Origin: an uncultured Bacteroidales bacterium
Lineage (GTDB): Bacteria > Bacteroidota > Bacteroidia > Bacteroidales > Paludibacteraceae
NCBI GenBank assembly: GCA_946617165.1
Contig: CAMOJP010000016.1
Span: 1-32,207, forward strand
Direction: 5' to 3'
DNA length: 32,207 bases
Of the stretch, positions 16,984 to 23,445 are shown piece after piece (position 1 is the stretch's first letter; each line of letters begins with the position of its first letter). A model generated the notes under the pieces. It worked only from the letters and a program-made list of their open reading frames with translations, was not told the origin of the DNA and searched no databases. A program made the position numbers and the translations under genes.

Positions 16984-17030
16984 CTATAAGAAGCGAAAGG
17001 GAACAAGCTAAGCGGAAAGAGGTGATGGTA

Positions 17031-17066
17031 AGGTGCAGGTTTTTGACGAAACTTGCACTTTTTTTT
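17031..17066 (+). terminator. Intrinsic terminator hairpin in the intergenic region
   Basis: Arms 17033-17042 and 17049-17058 pair over 10 positions with one G-T pair, around a 6-base loop. They are followed by T8. It is directly followed by a promoter-like module at 17064-17097, repeating the terminator-then-promoter order seen at 4143-4210. Confidence 0.65.
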
Positions 17067-17097
17067 GTATATGTCGGAAAAAAAAGCAGTACCTTTC
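17064..17097 (+). promoter_or_regulatory. Promoter-like module, slightly off consensus
   Basis: TTTG (17064-17067) and TACCTTTC (17090-17097) are separated by 22 bases. The last base of the -7 box and the spacing are off consensus. A decayed relative lies at 16781-16805: it shares TTTGT, ATGTCGG, the A run and the following AG, but has lost the -7 box. Activity is uncertain. Confidence 0.4.
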
Positions 17098-17118
17098 CCA
17101 CCAAACTCAAAAAAAAGA

Positions 17119-17187
17119 CGAAAAAAGGACGAAAAAAACTCGAAAAAAGGACGAAAAGAACTCGAAAAAAACACGAAAACGATTCGA
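17119..17187. other. Phased A-tracts, exact 11-base period
   Basis: CGA followed by A-tracts recurs at 17119, 17130, 17141, 17152, 17163, 17174 and 17185, exactly 11 bases apart. The period is not a multiple of three and is close to one helical turn, so the stretch should be intrinsically curved DNA. It lies about 85 bases upstream of the promoter at 17271-17302. Confidence 0.7.
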
Positions 17188-17270
17188 GAGACCACCGAGG
17201 TTCTAAAATGACTTCATAAAATGACTAAACTCCGAAAATGGGCAGAAAATACAACATTCTGCACTTTTTA

Positions 17271-17302
17271 TTTGCATATATGTAAAAAAAGCACTACCTT
17301 TG
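17271..17302 (+). promoter_or_regulatory. Strong Bacteroidota promoter for the structured RNA
   Basis: TTTG (17271-17274) and TACCTTTG (17295-17302) have a 20-base spacer and match the consensus exactly. A short hairpin (17242-17247 with 17257-17262, followed by T5 at 17265-17269) precedes it and may end upstream transcripts. The whole module is nearly the same sequence as 4165-4220. Confidence 0.75.
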
Positions 17303-17307
17303 TCGCC

Positions 17308-17592
17308 GAATTCTACGCTGGAGGGTAGTGTCTCTCATTATCAGGGTGGATTCAGACATATTGAATAGCGTTTATTGGCGCTTTGTATTTGACCAACTGA
17401 AACTTCGCAACTTTCGGAATTAAAAGTCAGAATCAAAGTAGCAATAGATGCCTATGGGTATGATGTATATGTCCGTGTTTTTCTAACGCGGCACAAATCA
17501 TATCGGCGTAGGTTTCCTGTTGTTTATTTGACTTTTAAGGTAATGCGAAGACCTCAGTTGGTGAGTAATCAACAGCGAGGTCTGCGCTTTTT
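17308..17592 (+). ncRNA. Structured RNA of about 280 nt, candidate Bacteroidales-1 or 6S-like class, or leader of the next gene
   Basis: The stretch has a consensus promoter at its 5' edge and an intrinsic terminator at its 3' edge, with no plausible protein frame. A 5' domain can close by AATTC (17309-17313) with GAATT (17417-17421) and contains AGCG/CGCT and CTAC/GTAG hairpins. A long 3' arm pairs 17422-17429 with 17529-17536. It continues with interrupted helices such as CCTA with TAGG and TATGAT with ATCATA, up to a GTCCGTGTT/AACGCGGCAC apical stem. A promoter-bounded RNA with a long interrupted hairpin fits the Bacteroidales-1 or 6S-Flavo RNA classes, but I cannot run a covariance search. 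The alternative is an attenuator-type leader, since the WG-repeat gene starts 28 bases after the terminator with no visible promoter of its own. Confidence 0.55.
17545..17592 (+). terminator. Intrinsic terminator of the structured RNA
   Basis: Arms 17545-17555 and 17577-17587 pair with one mismatch. An inner GTTG/CAAC stem (17557-17560 with 17570-17573) and a following T5 (17588-17592) complete it. It lies between the RNA and the WG-repeat gene, so that gene may depend on readthrough. Confidence 0.75.
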
Positions 17593-17619
17593 CGTGTATG
17601 TGTTTAATATATAACGACA

Positions 17620-18411
17620 ATGGCTTGTAAACTTATGCATATTAAAGAACTGAAAGAATTGACCCAAATCCTCTATTTCGAAGGAGACTACGCTCTTTTT
17701 CGCGCCACAGACGGGAAAGGACTCTACCATGGAGTAATCAATCGAAAAGGAGAAATCGTTTGGAATGACCAATGGCGGCATATTGTTTTGCGTGTGCATG
17801 AGTATCCGAATATCTTCAGAACACACAATGATGAGAATCCTCCTAAGACGATTTTTTATGATGTTGAAAAACATGCTTTTGTGAAGCCGCCGGTTTGCAA
17901 GCAGGAACTCTCTCAAGCACAAAGAATTGTCGAAAATGCGCAGCATATACCCTTCATTAAGGATATTCCAGACTTCTTTAACTATCCGTCCTTGTGCTAT
18001 CTGTCAGAAGAATACATCGGATTCTCGCCGGAGAATTACAATTGGGGAGTACAAGATCTGGAGGGAAATATTGTCCTGCCGGTGCAATTTGACAGCATTG
18101 GAAGTGGAGGCGAACCAAATCATTTTGCAGTCTCAAAAGATAATAAAGCAGGTGTTATCAACGATAAGGGAAAATGGGTTATACCTCCTGTCTATGACTC
18201 TATACATTGGAGACGGGCTTATTATGTAGCCTATATTAAGGAGCCGCGTAGGAAAAAGAAAGCAGGACTTCTTGATAAATTTGGAAACGTTCTTGTTCCT
18301 TTTGAGTATGATTTTCTCGACCCTGCATACACAGAGGATGTCATCTCCGCAAAGAAAAGAGGCAGGTTCCTCTTTATTAACTCTCACAATGAGAAAATTA
18401 AATTGTTCTAA
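17620..18411 (+). CDS. WG-repeat protein
   Basis: This 263-residue protein has no signal peptide, so it is probably cytoplasmic. It contains at least four WG-type repeats: HGVINRKGEIVW, WGVQDLEGNIVLPVQFDSI, AGVINDKGKWVIPPVYDSI and AGLLDKFGNVLVPFEYDFL. WG repeats (glycine-rich beta repeats of about 30 residues) are thought to be interaction modules with no enzymatic activity. It starts 28 bases after the terminator of the structured RNA and is 100 bases upstream of the vWA gene on the same strand. Base composition matches the downstream AT-rich operon more than the upstream genes. Membership in the tubulin/vWA system is inferred only from position. Confidence 0.8.
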   Translation: MACKLMHIKELKELTQILYFEGDYALFRATDGKGLYHGVINRKGEIVWNDQWRHIVLRVHEYPNIFRTHNDENPPKTIFYDVEKHAFVKPPVCKQELSQAQRIVENAQHIPFIKDIPDFFNYPSLCYLSEEYIGFSPENYNWGVQDLEGNIVLPVQFDSIGSGGEPNHFAVSKDNKAGVINDKGKWVIPPVYDSIHWRRAYYVAYIKEPRRKKKAGLLDKFGNVLVPFEYDFLDPAYTEDVISAKKRGRFLFINSHNEKIKLF

Positions 18412-18511
18412 ATTAACTATATTACGAACAATATTAATAGAAATATGGGAACGGAGAATGCCGAAAAAACATAATTGACAAAAATTAAACAAACAATCAA
18501 ATTATAACAAA

Positions 18512-19603
18512 ATGAAACACAAGTTACTTGTTCTATTATCTTTATTTGTGCTAATGCCCATTTACACTAAAGCACAAGAAGCCCCACAACATCGTGTGGT
18601 TTATTTATGGGATGTAACGTATTCGACACATGGTTTCAAAGATGGGAAAGAAACTGTAGTAGTTAAGGTGGCTGGTAAAGATATGCCAGTAAAGTGTTAT
18701 AACAAGAAATACGACATCTATGACAAACTCATAAATGCTCTCATCGAAAGTATTAAACTACAAAGTCCAGAGTCTGAGATTATTGTTGTTCCTTTTGATG
18801 ATAAAGTATTAGACACTTGGCGTGCAATGGGAACACAAGAGGGGAAGCAGTTTCTCATAGAAAAAATAAATACGTATTATAATAAAGAGCAGAAATACAC
18901 TAATATTCACGCGGCTTTTGAATACGCAAAGAACAATCTTTTTGTTCCCAAGGCTCAATATTATAGTGATTTGTATGTATTAACTGACGGAGGGCATACA
19001 GATGAACAATGGCCACCTATACCTTTACGTTCGGTTTTTCATGATATGCTGAGAAATTGGTGTGATTTTGCGGAGCCAAATAATATCAATGGCTATTATT
19101 ATCTATTAACAGATGCTGTGTACGAGCAAGATCCCAAGTTAAGAGAAATTCTAAACGAAAGTAAGTGCATTCAACCTTTTTTCGGTATTCCTAAAGGAGG
19201 TTTTGTGGCTCCTACTAATAGATTTGTAATCAAAGGACCTAAAAATGTTTCGCTCAAGGAGCAATATAGTCAACCGATTAAGTTAAATGTTGTCCTTAAT
19301 GATGCAGAACGTCCGATTCAGGGAACTGAGAAAGTTCACGTTTATACATCATCTAATCCGTATTTTGAATTAGACGAAACCATAACTATTGACGGAAAAG
19401 CGACAGTAGAAGTTACTCTTAAACCAAAAATGTCTTTAGCAGAACTCCAACGCAGTATGCCGACAGATGAGAATACGGTTATAGTATTGAACTTTGATCA
19501 AGAAAAGAAAGAAACTCCTGTTAATGAGTTGGTTAATAAGTCGTGCGAATTACGATATGTTAACAAACCGCAAAAAACACTAACAATTTCTATTAAGCAA
19601 TGA
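18512..19603 (+). CDS. Exported von Willebrand A-type (vWA) domain protein
   Basis: The 363-residue protein has a signal peptide (MKHKLLVLLSLFVLMPIYTK, cleavage near AQ22). A vWA fold follows at about residues 28-230. Its metal-site motifs are visible: D34-x-T36-x-S38 (the classic D-x-S-x-S with Thr in the second place), T130 in YTNIHAAFEYA and D159-G in YVLTDGGHTDE. The last 130 residues look like an all-beta domain (NPYFELDETITIDGKATVEV). It should act in the periplasm as a metal-dependent protein-binding module. Its stop overlaps the next start (ATGA). Tubulin-like proteins of the FtsZ superfamily have been reported next to vWA proteins in other bacteria, and the tubulin-like gene is two genes on. 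Confidence 0.8.
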   Translation: MKHKLLVLLSLFVLMPIYTKAQEAPQHRVVYLWDVTYSTHGFKDGKETVVVKVAGKDMPVKCYNKKYDIYDKLINALIESIKLQSPESEIIVVPFDDKVLDTWRAMGTQEGKQFLIEKINTYYNKEQKYTNIHAAFEYAKNNLFVPKAQYYSDLYVLTDGGHTDEQWPPIPLRSVFHDMLRNWCDFAEPNNINGYYYLLTDAVYEQDPKLREILNESKCIQPFFGIPKGGFVAPTNRFVIKGPKNVSLKEQYSQPIKLNVVLNDAERPIQGTEKVHVYTSSNPYFELDETITIDGKATVEVTLKPKMSLAELQRSMPTDENTVIVLNFDQEKKETPVNELVNKSCELRYVNKPQKTLTISIKQ

Positions 19604-20574
19604 GACATATGAAGAAAATTTGTAATTTTTTCCTTATTGCCGTAATGGCACTCTGCTTTGCATCGTGTGGTTCAAACGATGGTCAAGGATTCTACATCGG
19701 AAAATCTAAAGGTTATTCAGATTTTCTTTGGAGTAAATATAATTGGGATCAAGTGGTGCTACCAACGCAATCACTCCAGCTTGACATGGGCGATATTGCA
19801 TTTACCCAACCAATAAAGTTACAAGTAGTATATCTTGATGAAAATGGTAACTATTCGCCTGTAAATAGTTCCAAAGGACGTTATATTTCTGTATTGCGAG
19901 ACGGTAAAGTCATTGAAGGAAGCGATATTACGATTAGTCCTTCGGATAAAAAAATAGACTTGCAGTTCCGTTTTAATAAAGTAGCCATTCCTGGAACATA
20001 TAGATTATTTATGAAGATTTTGGATTGTGGCGATTTGGATCAAATCAATGGTGAGGAAGCAAAGGTAGGTAACATTATTAGTACCGGACTGGAGTGGCAG
20101 GTAAAATATGAATATGGATTAAATCCTCTGTTGGTTGGTTTAATTTGGATGTGTATTGCGATTGCAACACTTCTTGCTCTTTGGTTTGCACTTATACGTT
20201 GGATTGTATTCCCGACATTCGCATTTGATAATCTACAAGTGACGTATTTCGATGGTGAAACTCGTAAGGGACGTGAGGATTGTAGTTTGCATGGCGCAAG
20301 AAAAATTATATGCTCGGCATCTCCCCAAAGCCAGGGTGGATTAAACAAGTTATTCTGCGGGCGAATAGAGTATCTGACTAATACTTTTTGGACTACGCCT
20401 GTCGAGATGACCCCATGCGGCTCTGATGGTATTGCTGTAAATGAGGACATAAAAGCAGGAGAAGCAGCTACTTATCGTATGACATCAATGATAACTCCGC
20501 AAAATGGTCCACGGCGTCCATTTATTGTCAAACGAGTTAGATCTGAGATGACGGCAAGTGTCTCTATCGGATAA
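19600..20574 (+). CDS. Predicted lipoprotein/single-pass linker protein of the tubulin-like operon
   Basis: The 324-residue protein begins with a lipoprotein-like signal (ALCFASC, Cys23). It then has about 145 beta-rich residues, one strong transmembrane helix (about 177-199, PLLVGLIWMCIAIATLLALW) and a C-terminal domain of about 120 residues. If Cys23 is lipidated, residues 24-175 lie in the periplasm and 203-324 in the cytoplasm. The protein would then join the periplasmic vWA protein to the cytoplasmic tubulin-like protein. ATG 19600 overlaps the vWA stop (ATGA). Met4 (19609) is an alternative start that gives the same signal. I do not recognise the family, and the linker role is inferred from topology and position. 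It is followed by the tubulin-like gene after 46 bases. Confidence 0.7.
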   Translation: MRHMKKICNFFLIAVMALCFASCGSNDGQGFYIGKSKGYSDFLWSKYNWDQVVLPTQSLQLDMGDIAFTQPIKLQVVYLDENGNYSPVNSSKGRYISVLRDGKVIEGSDITISPSDKKIDLQFRFNKVAIPGTYRLFMKILDCGDLDQINGEEAKVGNIISTGLEWQVKYEYGLNPLLVGLIWMCIAIATLLALWFALIRWIVFPTFAFDNLQVTYFDGETRKGREDCSLHGARKIICSASPQSQGGLNKLFCGRIEYLTNTFWTTPVEMTPCGSDGIAVNEDIKAGEAATYRMTSMITPQNGPRRPFIVKRVRSEMTASVSIG

Positions 20575-20620
20575 TTAGAAAATAATTTAATAAAAAATAA
20601 TCTTAAATTTATCAGTCATT

Positions 20621-23443
20621 ATGGCAACAAAACTTAGACGCAGCCTTTTTATCGGCTTGGGCGGTACGGGAATGAAGACCATTCTCAAAACCAAATCAGT
20701 ACTTCTTGACAACTACGGACAGGATGGCGAATTGCCTCCATTATTTGCCTTTTTAGGTATTGATACGGATAGTAATGAATATGAACTGCCTACGGCTAGT
20801 AAGAAAAATAGTAACCTTACATTGAGTGCGCGAGAACGTTTTAGTATAAGCGTAAACAACCCGAAAGCATATTTCGAAAATAGCAAGCGTGATATGCAAT
20901 GGATGCCTCATCAAAACCAAATATTTATTAATACGCTCAATCGCGGAGCTGGTCAGGTACGTTCCAATGGTCGATTGGCATTTATGTACAATCGTGAGCG
21001 TTTAAAAGAGCGATTACGCGTTGCATTAACAGACGTACGTTCTTCGGAAAGCTATTCTGCTAAATGGAAAAACTATCAGGCATTGGAGAGCGGAGATGAT
21101 GGTAATGCTTGTACGGAGGTACATATTGTATTTTCGCTTAGTGGAGGTACGGGCTGCGGTACATTCATTGATGTGGCGTATTTGATGCGTGAAATAGCCC
21201 GTGAGAACAATGCGGACATCACGATCAATGGTTATGGTGTAATGCCGGGCGTATTTATGGAAGAAATCAAAGCTCCTGCCGCTAGAAGTCGTGTGCAACC
21301 TAACGCATATGGTGCACTCCGCGATTTGGACTACCTTATGAGTGTTTCGACGGATGAAAGATTAGTGAAAATTTCATGGCAAAGTCAGGAAACGGACGAA
21401 ATGCCTTTTGATAGCCTAGTGCTAATTGATAACAAGAATACCGAGGGTATTTGCTATAAGAAAATCTCCGATCTAACTGAGATGATATCTTTAGCACTCC
21501 TTGCTACAACTGGTCAAATTGGTAGTCAAAGTAAGAGTGTGGGCGATAATGTCAAAAACGACATGATAAACAAGGCATTCAACGTAGAGGATAAGTGTGC
21601 GTGGGTATCTGCGATTGGAACAGCATCAATAATCTACGATAGTGAGCATGTGGCTAAAGTCTATGAACTGAAGGCACAAAACAAACTCGTTCGTGAGCTG
21701 CTTACGCATACGCAGGATACCAACGTTATAGCTAATAACTGGATTGATAATGTGCGGATACGCGAAAACGAGGGTAAGGATCAAGTGATTGATCGCCTGT
21801 ACGATATATCACAAGTCACCGCACCGTCTCTTACAGACAAAGATTTTGATAAACGAACGGTAGAAGCTAAGATTACTAATAAAATGGATTTATATAATCA
21901 AGGCTTCCAACCATCTCCTGAAGAATGGAATAAAAAAGTTGACGATTTTTATGCTGAAGTGGCAGCAAAACTGGTTGAGAAAGAGAAAGAATTATGCCAG
22001 ATATCTCTTGGTTTATCTAATGACTTCTTAAATGAAGTAAAAAGACAAATCAACGATATTTTTGTCGTTATGATGCGAACGGAACTCAAGGAGCAAGAAG
22101 ACGACCGCAAAAATGCAGAAACAGACTTTAAGTCACAAATTGAGCAATTGGATAGTTATCTAAATCATGGTTTGTTCCATGGGAAAACAGATAACTATAT
22201 ATCGCTCATTAAAACATATGCACAAAATTATCTGATTGCCGATCTAGAAGCGAAACGTCGTTCATATGCAGTTCAATTCTATGCAAAAGTCATAGAACTG
22301 ATTGAAAAAGAATTGATCAATCTGCAAGAGTCTATTAAGAAATTTACCTCTATAATCGAAGATAACGATGCTTCTATCCGTGAATTACAAAATCACTATG
22401 GCAATAGCCGCAATGTCGTTATCGACCTAGCAGAGGATAAGATTAAGAATGTGGAGGTGAAAAAAGACGAAAATGTCCTTGTGAGCGGTCTGATAGATAA
22501 AATGCCGGGCAAGACGTTATATGCTCCCGCTACTAAAGAAACGTATAAGGCTATTTTGGATGATTATACCGCAAATCTTAAGGAGTGTGAAGTGCTTCGT
22601 GCTCAGACCATTGATGATATCTTGAATGAAATGAGTAAAGAAGAGTTTGAAGATATTATTCGTCGCGCAGCCAACCATTCACTCCCATTCCTTAATATTG
22701 ATGACCATGGTCTCTTATTGAAAAGTACAGGAAGAACTGTTGGTCAGGAAGAGCAGTTCTATATTTGTGTTCCGGACGTGGCTACATGCCGTCTAACTAA
22801 AGGCGAATACTATAGGGATATTATCCGTTCAGAGATAGCGGAGACGGTTAGCACAGGACTTACAGATCGTATTATTATTTATCGTCAAAAACGTCCTATT
22901 CCTGCTCTTGCTATCGGTGGCTTGGAGACTTTGAAGTTGCCCTACGACAAAGATCAAGAGCGTGTATCCTTCCATATAGATGAACAATTACAGCAACGTA
23001 TGGATGAGGAAGAGTATTCGTTCCAACCGAAGAAAGCCAATCAAGATGAAGCGATTATGGCGTGGACAATGGGTTGTATATTGGATCTCATCAAATTTGA
23101 CCAAGGCGTATATTGGTACAAAGATGATACAATTCCTGTGATTGCCGGTCCTGAAGATCAGTGGGTTAATACACGTTCTGCTTATCGTGACCGTGCGTTC
23201 GAGAAATTCTGCCAAAATGACCATGTCACCAAACAGTATTTTGCTAAGTTCCGTGAGCATATGGATGCGATTGGAAAGAAGGCAACAGCTGAATTACAGG
23301 CTGATGTAATGGAAAATTACTTTACAAAGTATTCACATTGCCAACTTACTATTAACACCATCAAGACCGGTCGCGGGTACGAAGAAACAAACAAACTTAT
23401 TACTGCAGAAAACAAGTGTAGAGAATCTATATTCAAAATCTAA
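20621..23443 (+). CDS. Tubulin/FtsZ-superfamily protein (Tubulin_2-like), long form
   Basis: The 940-residue cytoplasmic protein starts with a nucleotide-binding-type turn (FIGLGGTG, residues 10-17) and has an LGIDTDSNE strand end. The tubulin signature is at residues 175-180 as G-G-T-G-C-G within FSLSGGTGCGTFID, matching the GGGTG[ST]G phosphate-binding loop. The GTPase-like part covers about residues 1-370. Residues about 410-620 are charged, Glu/Lys-rich and probably coiled coil, and the C-terminal part is unassigned. The protein is two to three times longer than FtsZ, as expected for the Tubulin_2 family. FtsZ-like families with vWA partners have been proposed to remodel membranes (Makarova and Koonin). 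The papain-type gene starts 2 bases after the stop, so the two are tightly coupled. Confidence 0.85.
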   Translation: MATKLRRSLFIGLGGTGMKTILKTKSVLLDNYGQDGELPPLFAFLGIDTDSNEYELPTASKKNSNLTLSARERFSISVNNPKAYFENSKRDMQWMPHQNQIFINTLNRGAGQVRSNGRLAFMYNRERLKERLRVALTDVRSSESYSAKWKNYQALESGDDGNACTEVHIVFSLSGGTGCGTFIDVAYLMREIARENNADITINGYGVMPGVFMEEIKAPAARSRVQPNAYGALRDLDYLMSVSTDERLVKISWQSQETDEMPFDSLVLIDNKNTEGICYKKISDLTEMISLALLATTGQIGSQSKSVGDNVKNDMINKAFNVEDKCAWVSAIGTASIIYDSEHVAKVYELKAQNKLVRELLTHTQDTNVIANNWIDNVRIRENEGKDQVIDRLYDISQVTAPSLTDKDFDKRTVEAKITNKMDLYNQGFQPSPEEWNKKVDDFYAEVAAKLVEKEKELCQISLGLSNDFLNEVKRQINDIFVVMMRTELKEQEDDRKNAETDFKSQIEQLDSYLNHGLFHGKTDNYISLIKTYAQNYLIADLEAKRRSYAVQFYAKVIELIEKELINLQESIKKFTSIIEDNDASIRELQNHYGNSRNVVIDLAEDKIKNVEVKKDENVLVSGLIDKMPGKTLYAPATKETYKAILDDYTANLKECEVLRAQTIDDILNEMSKEEFEDIIRRAANHSLPFLNIDDHGLLLKSTGRTVGQEEQFYICVPDVATCRLTKGEYYRDIIRSEIAETVSTGLTDRIIIYRQKRPIPALAIGGLETLKLPYDKDQERVSFHIDEQLQQRMDEEEYSFQPKKANQDEAIMAWTMGCILDLIKFDQGVYWYKDDTIPVIAGPEDQWVNTRSAYRDRAFEKFCQNDHVTKQYFAKFREHMDAIGKKATAELQADVMENYFTKYSHCQLTINTIKTGRGYEETNKLITAENKCRESIFKI

Positions 23444-23445
23444 TC

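Larger units (their letters stand above)
16510..17241. other. Gene-free AT-rich stretch between the PorP operon and the tubulin-like operon
   Basis: Apart from the repeat, promoter, terminator and A-tract features listed separately, I see no coding gene here. The longest frames (minus 17110-16505, plus 16863-17219) cross terminators and hairpins. Their amino-acid content follows the A/T runs (strings of F, L and K) and shows no protein-like patterns. Composition differs from both flanks. Confidence 0.6.

Noticed and set aside
16505..17110. Minus-strand frame of 201 codons
   Set aside because: It crosses the TTTATACAAG hairpin array and a terminator. Its F/L/K/Y-rich content follows from A/T runs, and it shows no domain or conserved motif.
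16863..17219. Plus-strand frame of 118 codons with a Lys-rich tail
   Set aside because: The tail is the 11-base phased A-tract (period not divisible by three), and the frame runs through a terminator and a promoter-like module.
17308..17592. Protein-coding or tRNA/tmRNA assignment for the structured RNA
   Set aside because: No frame of reasonable length, no cloverleaf with CCA-proximal features, and no tmRNA-type ends. The promoter-to-terminator layout fits a small RNA or leader better.
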